Source: Mansonella perstans
Taxonomy: Eukaryota > Nematoda > Chromadorea > Rhabditida > Onchocercidae
Direction: 5' to 3'
Assembly: GCA_037074765.1 (NCBI GenBank)
Contig: JBAMDO010000035.1
Coordinates: forward strand, 62,001-126,000
DNA: 64,000 bases
The notes beneath the pieces were generated by a model. It saw only the letters and a program-made list of their open reading frames with translations. It searched no databases and had not been told where the DNA came from. This document shows, one piece after another, positions 21,784 to 33,837 of this stretch (positions are counted from its first letter, which is position 1; each line of letters starts with the position of its first letter). Made by a program: the position numbers and the translations under genes.

Positions 21784-24700
21784 ATGAATGATTCACGGAG
21801 TACCACCGAAGAAGGTTCAACAAATGATGATGAGCATATATATGCAAATGTTCAAGAAATGGAAGAAGAAAGTCGACGGCAAGAGCAGCCACCCGTTCCA
21901 GATTCTGCCGATGAAGCAATTCGTGATGTTGGGGGTGGATGGTATGAATATATCACAGATGCCGGAAGGTTTGTCGTTTCCTTAAATAGTACTCGGAATT
22001 ATTAAAAGTTTTTTGAATAAAATTTCTTTTAGACTTGCTGATTTTATCAAAACACTGAAGCACATCCATAAATGGAATTGACATTTAAAAGAAGATGAAA
22101 ATACTATAAATCCTTTCTGTTTATCTTCCTGCAGGTCTTATTTCTACAACCATGAAACGAATGATTGCCGATGGAAACCACCACGCTTTTTGAAAACACC
22201 TTTAGAAGTTATCAATGTACTAAATGCTTTGAGCAATGAGCAGAATACGTCCCCCGATAATGGAGCGGAATCGAAGATTGATGTTTCAGCGTCCTGCTCG
22301 GAACCTCACCCGAATATGTCTGCTGTTTGTGTGAGTGTTTGCTGTTTTCAGCATAACAATGTACATTTCACTTGTAGTTCAAACAACATTTATTCATAAG
22401 ATTACAAGCAAATTAAAATCACAGCATTGACATTAATTAAGTTTAGTCACAGATGATTATTTCTCACCTAAGAATACATCGTAATTACTCATGTGGAAAT
22501 TAGAATGGAATTTTGGTAGATTTTGTATGATTTTATATGAATATAAAAGAATTATACTGCTTAGGTGAAGCCAGCTGATGATATTAACGGTGAGAGTGGT
22601 AAATCAAGTACGGTTTGGTCAACATTAAACGTGTGTAACAAAATTACGGAAAAACGAATGTCAGTGCAGACAATAGCTCAAGAACTTCAAGCTACTGGAC
22701 ACTTACATTTGCATAAATCAAATGAGGATATTGGTACTGATACAAATTCTCATTTAGGTAAACTTTTTGTTTTAAAAACTTGAAAGCTTTTTTTTTTAAA
22801 AAAACTTGAAAAAAATTCGATCGGAAAAATTGTATTCTTTCTTTCGAATTAAAATAAATTGTTTATTGTCTTCGCAAACATTAACATTCTGCTGCTGTCT
22901 TGGTTATTCGACAGGACGACTAATCCTATTCGATTTGATGAGTTTTAGGTCTCAGTGCTTGGTATTCTCCATCCTTGAGAAAAAAGATCATTTCCACTTT
23001 TGCAGTTTCCAAAACTGTTGGCAGCGAACCTTGTTCTAGTAATTATCCTAATCGCTTGCCAAGCTCAAGAAACATTACACATAAGTCGATCAAATGTGGA
23101 ACATTGGAAAAGGTTTGCATTGATAAATTGGACTTAGTTTTTTTGCTTGACGCATCTCGTCTCTTTTTAAATTGCAAATGAATTTAATAGTAAATTAAGG
23201 AAGGAATAGTTATGCTTCTATTCAGGGATAACCTTCTATTCAGGGATAATCGATCGTTATTTTAATATATTCATCGTGATCGCAAAGGTAGGAGAGCATC
23301 AATAAATAATCTTGAAGCTCATTTCAACATCCTCAAAAGCTCTAAGTTCATATAGGGCAAAAATCAGATGTTCCAGTCATTCACAATCATATAAGGGATA
23401 GATTAAATGGGATCTGATGAAATTCTGATAACTACTTTTTTAACACTTTTTAAAACATTTTAACATTTAGTTATTATTTCTTTTCTTTATATTATCAATG
23501 ACTTAGTGATCCGGTGAAATAGAGGTGGTTAATATTGCTATTTTCCTATTCAGATTATTGACTAGTTCTGTTGATATACATCTCTGACTCATCAATCGAC
23601 TTTCTAACTGATGCTTTTCTATTCTATGTTGATCCAGTGAACTTTTCAGTTTTTTTCAGTGTAAAGTGGCAGATGCAGGAATACGACTAAAAAAGAAAGA
23701 ATGGACATCCTGTTATCTTTTTCTTTCTTCTGCTCATATTATATTTTACAAGGATGAACGAAGTGCTGAGGTAAGATTTGCTGTTCAAAAGGTCGTTGCA
23801 TAATGTTAATTGGTTCCATTGAAATTATTTTATAGAAGTCAGGTCGTCATTATGAGGCACCCTTGGGTATGTGCGACCTTCGAGGAGCAGGCGTAAAATG
23901 GGCAAATGAAAAAGATAAACGTAGGAAGCACATTTTTCAGGTAAATATTTATGCTTTTTCTTCCGTTTAGGTTGCTTTCATTTTTATTTTATGTTTAAAG
24001 CACTTTATCTAGTAACCAAAGTTCCCGAACGTCGTTTCTTGCTTCCTTTGGCACTTCTTGTCAGCACAAAACTAATCCATCTTGATAAATTATAGCCTAT
24101 CATTAAGCATGACTTAAATTTCTGTTTGGTTACGAATCAAATAAATTCTAATTTTTCAGCTCGAACTAACAGATGCTACTATTTATTACTTTAGTGCACC
24201 AAATACTCAGGATGTGAATGGATGGTTCCATGCAATGCGTCAAGTCGTATCAAAATTGGTTTGTTTAATTTTTACTGAAATGGTTTTTTTTTTCACTTTA
24301 CAGTCTTTCATATTCATTATGCAACAGTACTCTGTTGTTGTATTACAGTGAGTAACATCATAATTAAATTAATGAATTCTATTTTCTGTATGATTCTTGT
24401 CGAATTCTCAACTTGAATTTTGTAGTCTAGATTCTATCTTTAATATAAATTTCAAAAAATTGTAGCGGTGAAATTGTCACTGTTCATTTCCATTCACGAT
24501 TTATAAAATAAAGTTTTCAGCCATGTCCTGATGCCTATCCGACACCGGTGTTGGAAAGAGGTTTAGGTACCGGTTTAATTCGCAATCCTAGCAATTTATC
24601 ATGTTCCTCAAGATCACTTAGTGTAGGCCAGACGCGGCGTTCGCTTAGGAAATCGAAAGTGTCGGGGAAAGGTTAAGTTTTCGAACTTACAGGAAATCGA

Positions 24701-26770
24701 ATTTCTTTTAAAAATTTTCCGTACACTCACAAACCTTTTTTTCTTTTTGTTGATTTCATAGTTTTTTAGGTTCCGAGGTTTCGGTAATTGGTGATGAAAA
24801 AAAACGTGTTGATATTGAAGAAGCAAGGCTAACGCGTGAGTCTATCATTGAGAAACTAAAACGGTTTTTCCGATCGAGGCCATCTATAGAAAGCCTGAAA
24901 GAGAAAGGCATTTACAAACGTGAATTTTTTAGTTTATTTTTATCTTTTTATTTATAATTCATGTGAATTTGAAGTTATAATGTAGTACTTATGTTGGAGT
25001 TATACCAGCAACCAAAGTACAAGGTGTACCCTGCATTTAACAAACTAGAACAAACTCTATTTTGGAACTGTAAGTTGGGAAAAGATTTTATGTCGGAAAT
25101 TGATCTTTTTACTCTAATTACGCGTAAATGAGATAAAAGTAGCCCTGTATAACTTACGATAGTGCTCCATTCTCTATGCTATTGAGATGTAGTTACTCTG
25201 GACATTAAACTTACCGAGCTCTAAGTGAAAAAGTTTTTGATAGATGTTGGAAAAGCGAGCAGGTTTTTTAAAGGTTATTACTGAATTGTATTTTATAGCG
25301 GAACCCGTTTTTGGGAGTACGTTGGCAGCGATTTGCCATCATGAACAGACAACTGTTCCACGTTTTATCCAACTGGTTACGGAGGTAGTTGAATCGAAAG
25401 GTCTTGATACAGATGGTCTTTATCGAGTTAGTGGCAATCTTTCATCGATTCAAAGGATTCGATGCCAAGTTGATCAAGGTATAAATTCAATAAATTAAAG
25501 ATTTTATTTTATCCTTTTTGAATGTATCATGGATATCCCTCATTTAATATCTTACATATAGCTGGTTTCATTTTTCATTTTTTTGGAAAAAGTTGGCATT
25601 ATCATTATTCTTTTTAATTTATGTAATAATAAGGTTACAGATGGCTGAAAACATCACATGGATATGTTCTGCATTACTTCAAACTGTATGGTGATTGTTA
25701 TTACTTCATATCTAAATATTCCAACGGGAATAACTATATCACATCATATAATTCATCAAGCCAGGTCATATTGTTTACAGCATTAAAATTTCAGAAAAGT
25801 ATGTCGCTTTACTGGCAGAAGATGATGTCCATGTTTTAACAGGAGCTTTGAAACTTTTTTTTCGCGAATTATCAGAACCGATTTTCCCGTGCAATCTAGC
25901 TAAAGATTTCATTTACGTCAACAGTAAGTGATTTTTTTCATTTATGTATTGCTCATTTTTTTACCATTATGTATTGTTAATTTCATGATTTATCTAGATG
26001 TGAAATTCAGGGTTGCCTAAAGGAGAAGCAAAATTAAAAGCATTTGACGATTTATTAAATAAACTACCACTGGTGAATCGAGAAACTCTCAAAGTTCTAT
26101 TTAGTCATCTTATAAGGTTGGTTGAAAGTTTCATCTTTTCGTTTTTAACGAAAAATAAATTAAGACTATGACTTCAACTGGAAATTATAGATTGCAGATG
26201 GGATGTTGATTACTAAATATAAATCATTTTTAGTCCGAGTTTTAATACTTCCATTTTATATATCAATATGTTTTAGCCTGATTGTAGTTGACATAAAACT
26301 TTATTCATTAATTGGAAGCGTTGAAAAATTCAGAAGTTATAATATAATTGCTTTGTTTTATAATCGAGAGGTTGTATTGTAATTCCTTCAATCGTTATTT
26401 CGTTATTTAGATTATGCATTTAGATTATAGCTCACTTCAAATGTTCTTCAAACATTCCGACGCTTTCAGAGTTGCAAATCATGCGGATAAGAACCGGATG
26501 GAAATTCACAATTTAGCAATCATGTTTGGTCCGTCTCTGTTCAGTAGTGGTACTAACGAGATCAGTAGTGATAATAAAAAAGGAGGTAATTCGAAGAAGG
26601 GGAAAACTACCAGTAAGAAGTTGAAGGAAAAGCCAACCGGTGTACAAAGCAATTCCCATCTTGCCTATAATATGATTATGCAGGGGCAAACGGTAGAATA
26701 TCTTTTGAAGGAGTTCAAACGATTCCCATCGATGCAGTCGCAGCAGCAGTCATCTGTATCTCGTAGGTAA
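21784..26770 (+). CDS. WW-PH-RhoGAP protein (ARHGAP9/12/15/27-like), 13 exons
   Basis: A Rho-family GTPase-activating protein of 670 residues. Exons: 21784-21968, 22135-22330, 22565-22757, 23006-23112, 23660-23770, 23836-23940, 24160-24258, 24521-24671, 24770-24919, 25299-25478, 25795-25923, 26011-26116, 26470-26770; all phases agree. Domain order: acidic N-terminus; WW domain at about 51-79 (WYEYITDAGR, YFYNHET, W75-K-P-P); PH domain at about 222-330 (GTLEK, CYLFLSSAHIIFYKD, FHAMRQVV); RhoGAP domain at about 430-640. The catalytic arginine finger is Arg475 in GLYRVSGN, supported by LKLFFRELSEP and NRMEIHNLAIMFGPSLF. This order is that of ARHGAP12/15/27, without the SH3 domain of some members. 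A Lys/Ser-rich insert (KKGKTTSKKLKEK) interrupts the end of the GAP domain. The terminal CGTAG|GTAATC could act as a donor, so a further 3' exon is possible, but TAA follows directly in frame. Confidence 0.93.
23216..23251. repeat. 18-bp tandem duplication in a RhoGAP intron
   Basis: CTTCTATTCAGGGATAA is present twice head to tail. Confidence 0.85.
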
Positions 26771-28657
26771 TCTTGATTTATACTGTGCCTTGGTTCCCTT
26801 CTTTTACATTAGAGATTTAAGCACTCTGCGGGAAGTGAAGTTTCAAGAAAATACGAAGTGCTGTGAGCGATTACTTACTTTGTTAGCTGAGTTAAGATAT
26901 TTCGCATTTCCAAAATTTATATACACATAACTTCTTGCAGTTTTCTTCAGGGACTGGTTATAAATGATGAGTTTTATAATTGGGAGAAATTTATTTGTCA
27001 AATTTTAGGACAAATGAAAAGTGGCGAAATAAATTAAAAATGAAAAATGAATTCTTTTGTAAATTTATTCCAAAAATCATTAGGGCCTAAACAGTATTGA
27101 TTAGCTTTTCATGTTATTGCCTTTCATAATCATTTCACCTCTCTTTTCTTTTTGTGATTTCATTGCTTATCTTTTGAAATATCGAATTTAATAGGACCTT
27201 TTTTGTGCATATATTTTTTCGTGATAACTTATAATCTTTATAGTTTATTTGTGCATGGTTATTCTGTTGTGCACTTTTTTAAAGCAAAATCTTATTTAAC
27301 GTTAGTTAAACTTTTAATTAACCTTCTTCTGTGAATGGTTGATTTTTTTTAATTTATTTTAGATACTTATTTTACCTGCATTCCAACTTGTTGTTCACAT
27401 TGTGCTATCAAACATTCGAAATATGTTTTAAAAGTACATTCTTTGGGTTATGTATAATTTGGCTTCCTTACAATTGAATATGGTGTAATTTCAAGAAAAT
27501 TCTGTCCAAAACATAATTGAAATTTGCTAAAAGACTTATGTATGGATTGATCCAAGTTGAAATCTGTTCTATCACTCTATGGACTGATTTGGAGAGATTC
27601 CTCATTTGATGCTCCGCTTTTCAGTGCGTCTTTCAGTTCCTGAATTCTGTATATCATCAAGATAATGCTAAAGTAAAATTTTCCTTTCAAAACAACTTTT
27701 TATTTTTAATTTTTTTTTTTTTTTTGTCTTACTAGTTACATCTTGGTCCTGTTGTTGGAAATGGTTGTGATAAGAAAAAGAAATAGTGTGCTTTATAGAT
27801 TGATAATTGATTGAGTGATCCAGCATACTCGTTGATTTTTCTTGAATGTCAAACTCAGTTAATATTTGTGGAAGACATTGTTGTAATGTATTTGAATTTA
27901 AATACACAATGGAAATGTTTCCCTTTTGTTATAAATCATATAATGTATTTAAAGTATGCATTTCATTCATTTCGAGTTATTTTGCCTTGTTAATGTTTTA
28001 GGGTCTCAACATTTGTCTTTTTTTGTATGATTTTCCCGGCGACAATTTCTTTCGTTTTTTAATTATCTATCAATTTTCTTAGGGAAAATTAAAGTTTTCT
28101 AGTAAAAATCTCTTACACATTTCGAGCACAACTGATAAAAAAGTTTGAACAATTATACTATTTATTTTGGAGTGCAATAATTGGCTGGTAGCTGAAATAT
28201 ATCAGGATGATTGGAAAAGAGGAGAAAGCCTGAGAAAAGGTTTGTAGGTGCTTAAAGATTAAGTGAAAATATGGCCGATTGTTTGGTATTGGGAATTTCT
28301 GAGTAACTTTCGGGCAAGTGGAAATATTGGTATTAAATCCGATAAATATCTTTCAAATACTTCTATTTATATGAATTAAGAAAATTCTAATAAAACATTT
28401 TTGGAATTGATACTTTCATTTCCTATTTTTCTCTTGCTCGTATCGCTTCCAATTTGTTGAGCAATGAGAGTTGGCTGTTTTCTTTTTTTTCGCTTGTTTT
28501 TTTCTGAAGATATAGTGCCTAATTTGGAGTGGTTTCTACGGTCATATAAAATAAGAAGTGGTCATAGACAAAAAGTTTCGAGAAAATGAACATTAAAATC
28601 CTTGAAGTTTATTTTATGGGATCAGTGCGGGAGATACTGATTGGATGCCATTGAAGT
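26771..28657. other. Spacer between RhoGAP and METTL5 genes
   Basis: AT-rich with T-runs, containing the RhoGAP 3' UTR (AATAAA near 27029 is a candidate poly(A) signal) and the METTL5 upstream region. Open frames at 27668-27907 (-) and 27811-27993 (+) overlap each other, are low in complexity and are not called. Confidence 0.55.
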
Positions 28658-30687
28658 ATGAAAAAGAAACATTTTGAATGCTTTCTGTCGCAGATTGAAG
28701 CATTTCAAAATTGCAAAGTGGAATTGGAGCAATACTCAACGAGTGTTGAACTTGCAGGTAAGCATTTACCTTTAAAATATTAATCTATCAAGGATTAAAT
28801 GAATGGATGGTCATTGATTCATAAATTATGGTGGTTAATGTTTCATAGATCGTTGAAAGATCCACTGCTATGTCTAACAAATTGTTTATTACTTCAACTA
28901 TTGGGTTCTTCGAATAGTCCTGAGATTCGCATTTATATTGTTCAAGAATTTTGCTGGTGTAGTATGTGTAGAAAGACTACATACCTGAGCAGTTCTTAAG
29001 CCGATAATATTAGTTAATGCAACATTTTTGTTTTATATCACATGAAATATTAACCTTCTTAATCATGTCGCTTTATTTTGAATTATGTTTTAATTCATTT
29101 CATACACTTTGATAGAGATTGATATAGTAGTTCTCGGGATATTTTAACTGTACATCTTAATGCATTCAAATAATGGTTGCAAATATCTCCATCAATGATT
29201 TCACTTATCGATGGCTGAGCACCTTTAGTTCGAGACTTCATTGCATAGCTAGTATCTCCGAATCTTCTAGATTCGGAGATACTAGTGAAATCATTCTGTA
29301 TTGCGTGTATAGACTAGTTCTCATACTTTCGAGGATTTGATTTCGGTTTTTTTTTTCTCACGGGAACTTGATTTTGATTTTTGGTTTATAATGGTTCCGC
29401 CGTATTCGTTGTGTAGAAAAAAATGTTTCTATGTAGTTTTGGTTGATTTTAATTTGGTCAACTGAAAATGGTAAGCTTTAGCTTTGATAAATTAAATTGC
29501 GATTGATCAGAACTGTAAGGTTGTTTTCTTTTTTGTTTTTTTTTTTTTTTTTTTTTTTACTTCAGAGGCAATATTGAATGCAATCGCAGAGGAAAAATGT
29601 ATTGATGGTTGCACTATTGCGGATCTGGGTTGTGGTCCTGGTATACTACTTTTGGGAGCGATTAAACTTGGTGCAAGGTGAGTATATAAAAATGTAAGAA
29701 ATTAACTGAATATACTATATGATACTGGAAATCATATTAATTCTGTAGAAAGTTTAATTTAGGAAAATGAAAAATATTGTGTAAAAAAATACAATTTAGT
29801 CATTTTGCAGTTATGGACTAGGTGTTGAAATTGATGAAGAAGCAATCGGAATTTGTCGAAGTAATATTGAACATTGTGATTTGAGGAATAATGTTGATGT
29901 GATTTGCTTGGATGTTACGAAAAATATCAGTGCTTTAAGGCTTACCTTTGATATTGTTATCATGAATCCACCATTTGGTACCAAAAATAACGCAGGTAAT
30001 TTTTTTGTTGACAAATTAAATATATACTGCTTTACTACAATGTTTTTATTGCTAAAGGTTATTGAAATGATTTCATTTAGTGTATTATTTCTTGTGGCCG
30101 AATATCAACTGGCAAGCACAAAAGCTTACAATATAAGCTGGCTTAATGTTATGTTTGTTTTACAAGTTGTGCTGTAGGTAGCCACAATTATATATATTCT
30201 TGTTCACAATTCATTTCACTTTTACTGCTAAGACTTGTGAGAGTTCTCATTAATTGAAGTGATTACGTTATTAATGATACGGTACTTACATTTCAAAATT
30301 TTTGACTTTAATAAATAGTGTCAGAAACGCTGTCTATAATGTTGGAGACTGACAATTATTTTCTTTATTTTTGATTAAATATAAAAAAAATGAGGTTGCT
30401 AAATAAGAATAGCATGGTAAGAAATTTTGCGAAATTATGTTTTAGGCACAGATTTGCTATTTGTCAAAGCTGGTTTATCAATTCTAAAGAAAAGTGGAAA
30501 GCTTTTCTCGTTGCATAAAAGTAGTACGAGGCAATATATTGCTAAATTTGTCGCCCAGAAACTACCTGGGGTGAATGCTGAATGCATCGCACAATTACGC
30601 TGGAATTTACCCGCAACGTACGCTTATCATAAACGACAGTCGATAGACATAGAAGTTGATTTATGGCAGTTCTCTGTTAATTCTTAA
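28658..30687 (+). CDS. metl-5: METTL5 orthologue, 18S rRNA N6-adenosine methyltransferase
   Basis: Four exons, 28658-28757, 29566-29677, 29811-29995 and 30446-30687, give 212 residues, close to the roughly 209 of the human protein. It opens MKKKHFECFLSQIEAFQ and VELEQYSTS, like the family's LLEQYPT segment. The SAM-binding loop is DLGCGPG at 53-59, the acidic strand is GVEIDEEAI near 74-83, and the catalytic N6-adenine motif is NPPF at 123-126, followed by GTKNN. The C-terminal LFSLHKSSTR, YHKRQSIDIEVDLWQF matches the family throughout. With TRMT112, METTL5 methylates one adenosine of 18S rRNA. A short upstream ATG reading frame (MPLKYEKETF, stop) overlaps the start codon in another frame and might lower translation. 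Intron 1 contains a perfect 17-bp hairpin. Confidence 0.96.
29249..29285. repeat. Perfect 17-bp-stem hairpin in METTL5 intron 1
   Basis: The left arm 29249-29265 (CTAGTATCTCCGAATCT) is the exact reverse complement of 29269-29285, with a 3-base loop. This is far longer than the other inverted repeats I noticed. Confidence 0.95.
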
Positions 30688-31088
30688 AATATTTCTACAG
30701 TTTGATAATTTTTATTTTCCTTTTAAATATTCTTCTTTTACTGAGGTTTATGGAATTTTTGTCATATCCATAATCTTTTCCAATGATATACATATTCATA
30801 ATAAATAACTGAACAAAATATTATTTTACCAGCAAAAAAAAATGGCAACAAATGTAACTTTCTGTTTTTTCCAAAATATTACTTGGAGAACAAATGAGAA
30901 GTGCAAAATAGTAGTAATGTGATAATTTTCAAACTTCCTTGCAATATTCTTTCACAACAATTTTCACTTCATTGTGCGTTGCCATGATAGTTAGATGCCA
31001 TCGCTGACCATTTTGTAATTTTATCTTCCACCTATAATTTTCTGTGATAATACTAATTGATAACAAACAATCACTTTGCAATAATCAG
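30688..31088. other. Convergent 3' region with METTL5 poly(A) signal
   Basis: The METTL5 stop (+) and the stop of the acidic-protein gene (-) face each other across 400 bp. AATAAA at 30800-30805, 113 bases past the METTL5 stop, is a likely polyadenylation signal. Nothing else is seen. Confidence 0.55.
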
Positions 31089-33305
31089 TTATGGGATTTC
31101 TTTAAATTTATTAATAAGGCCAAAAAATATATATAATTCTTGTGATCCAGGTAAATCTTGCTTACTTTCATAAGTTGTGGTTGTTGTAATGGATTCAGAT
31201 GATGACGTTCTTCCGGATGAAATGGTTTCTTGATCACTTTGTTGCTTTTTAATCCCAACAAGTTTATCCGGTGATCGGCATCGTTTCGGCATTAGTTTTA
31301 TGTTCATTTTCATTTTCAATCTTTCATCTTCTGCTGAAGTTGATGATTGATTCGTTTGTACAGCTTCTGTATCCGATAGTTTTAGCTTATTTCCAAAATT
31401 TAAAAAGTTTTCACTGAATTCACTGTTTATCGATGTGGTTTCCGATGGATGAATAAATTTTTTATACGTTCTTAAAAACGATTTGATGGATTGCTCAAAG
31501 TTATCTATAGTTTGTTGGCTTTTAATAGATTTATGCGATGAGGGTGATTCGGAATCGATGCAACATCTTTTGAATCTTCCAGATACGGTTGTTGTTTGAT
31601 TTGTCGACGGAATTGTCGAGTGAATTGATGTACAATTTTCGGACTGTAGACAGATTTGTGGCGCTTTTTCAGTTTGATACAATAATTTGGGAATGAACTT
31701 GTCAATGTTTGTCTCCTGTGAAAATTTTCTTAACATATCTTCTGACTGCCATGTATGTAAAATCCTAGTGTTTTGTGTCGATTCTGAGTGAATTCTATCA
31801 TCGTTAGCGTTGGTTTGTGTGCTGTTCGTTCTTTCTGTTCGTTCTTCCCATGTTGATGAGCTCCTCATATCATTGATTAGCTGTGAATGTTTTAATGTAC
31901 CAGAAGTAAATTGTTTGCTGAAAAGAAAATTAGTGCCCAGAAGTAAATTGTTGGCTGAAAGGAAAATTAATGCTAGGGTAGTTTCAAATTTATTTAATTG
32001 ATCAATTTAGAATTGTTTCTTTGATCAGTTGCGACAAATAAGCTGCAGAAAGATTTTGGATTCATTCTTTTTTAATCCTTGAAAAGTTTCCTTTTAATTT
32101 TGCTTTGAGCATTTCAATTTTTGGCTTTTGGATCTTTCCAGTGTTTTGATCTAATTGAATTAGAAAAATTTTCATTACGAAAGTTTGGCAACACCTTAGT
32201 ACGAATCATACCTGTAGGATGATGTTGGAATGTTGTTTAGGTAGGATGGAATTTCGAAGTTAGATGAATTTATCGAATTTGCATATAGATACTTGCTATA
32301 GTGGTAAAGAAATAACATTAGGCTTTGAAAAATTGTTTTCTTGGCTCACATATATTTTCTTGCAAGAATATTAAAACGAAAAATAGTAGCTACATTAGTG
32401 TTAAAAGTAAAGCAACCTACGAACAACTTAATAAATCATTTAAAATTATTCAATAAATTTAAACTTTCCCTTTCCACTTATATATAAATTGAATAATATG
32501 TGTTATGAAAGAATTATCTTGTCTAAGCATTATTTTATTTTCCATAAAATTTTTCAAAAAGAAATCGTTGTTAATTACTGAGAACAGAACTTTGATTTAA
32601 GCGCAATTTGCGAGTGAATCAAAAAACTTGCACCAATATTTGAGTGGGAGTGGTCAAGGGTTAAATTTCTATAAGTGATATTGAAATAGCAATTAATTTA
32701 CCTGTTGTCTGCATCTTCATTCGAAAAAGCATGGATTTTTTGTGTGGATGGTGATAAAAATAGTGATAATGGCCTGTGACAAACTGATGAAACAGAATTC
32801 GATTCACTGACTGAAGATGCTTGTGAAATAGGAAGCGGCTGTAACTGTTTTTCTTGAAAGACTGAATTTCGTTGAGTACTATCACAACTGTCATTTAAAT
32901 CCTTATCATTCGGTATTGTATTACTCCTGATCCAAGGATAAGTTAACCGTCGTGGTGGTGAATTACTTCTGCAAAACATCCCATTAATTTGTTTTTTTTC
33001 AAACTTTCTGTTGATAATTAAATTATTATATTCATTATGCATAAAGTAATTTAATATATTATAATGAATTATAAAAATGTTTTCTGCAAATAAATGAAAA
33101 AAAGCCTGTTGTTCTTTTCAAGTTTTATTGTAAAGTTAACCATATTAATTAAACTGTACCTTTAATTGCAAAGCGAGTAAGAAGTAAAACAAGCCGTACC
33201 CAGCCATGTTTGTCGCTACCGCCACTTCCGATGAGGACTTGTCACTTTCCATTGAACGTTTACTATTTGCTGATGATACTTCCGGTAACGACGATTCATC
33301 ATCAC

Positions 33306-33336
<31 letters not shown>

Positions 33337-33366
33337 GCTATCAGTCGAAATTTCCATTTCTACCAT
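31089..33366 (-). CDS. Acidic Ser-rich disordered protein, unrecognised, 3 exons
   Basis: Exons 33366-33200, 32968-32702 and 31917-31089 join with matching phase (2, then 2) to give 420 residues. The start MVEMEISTDS leads into a run of ten aspartates coded by a GAT microsatellite, then DDESSLPEVSS. The middle contains SPPRRLTYPWIRS, the one segment that looks like a conserved short motif. The C-terminal third is rich in Ser, Thr, Gln and Lys (MPKRCRSPDKL, TTTTTYESKQD). No signal peptide, membrane segment or known domain is visible; a nuclear, largely disordered protein is my guess. The frame is open a few codons upstream of the ATG to a TTGCAG acceptor at 33388, which could be an SL site. 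The last exon has a duplicated acceptor 37 bp upstream. It lies 450 bp after the membrane-protein gene. Confidence 0.7.
31917..31957 (-). repeat. Duplicated splice acceptor (37-bp period)
   Basis: TTTCAG followed by CAAACAATTTACTTCTGG, and a copy CCAACAATTTACTTCTGG 37 bp upstream, each follow an acceptor (exon start 31917 or 31954). Only 31917 keeps frame with the preceding exon; the other would shift it by one base. Confidence 0.8.
33302..33335. repeat. (GAT)n trinucleotide repeat coding poly-Asp
   Basis: An uninterrupted ATC/GAT run within exon 1 of the acidic-protein gene, coding for ten Asp residues; likely length-variable. On the other strand it gives meaningless poly-Ser or poly-His frames. 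Confidence 0.9.
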
Positions 33367-33837
33367 TGTCACATTCTTTCGATCATTCTGCAAGTGATAA
33401 ATAAACTTTTGCACAAATTGTAAATGTTTGTACTAATTTTAAAATTATTCATCACTTCAAATTATGTAAATTTGAAATTTTTGGAAAATACAAAAATTTT
33501 TAGATTTAAACAATGTTCGTTAATTTTTTGAACAGAAATAACGCAAAAATTGTAATTTTTTTCAATTCGCAATAAAATTATAATTTTTTTTTTCGATTTA
33601 AGAATTCTCTTTGAATCATTTTTAGTATAATTATACGGTTTTGAATTCTGTGGAAGACTTCCTACAATAGAGAAAGACACACTCTGAGAAAAATATTCTA
33701 CGGTTCACTAAAATCACAGATGCATTGAATTCTATCACAGAATATACAAAGGCGAATTGTTTGTGCAAACACAATGCCAAATATTACGTGAGCATTTTTA
33801 GGCTTTAGGCTTTAAATTTTCCACTTAATTGGTAACA

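Noticed and set aside
33206..33404. Plus-strand frames with poly-Ser or poly-His at the ATC repeat
   Set aside because: They are the antisense of the poly-Asp GAT repeat in a well-supported minus-strand exon.
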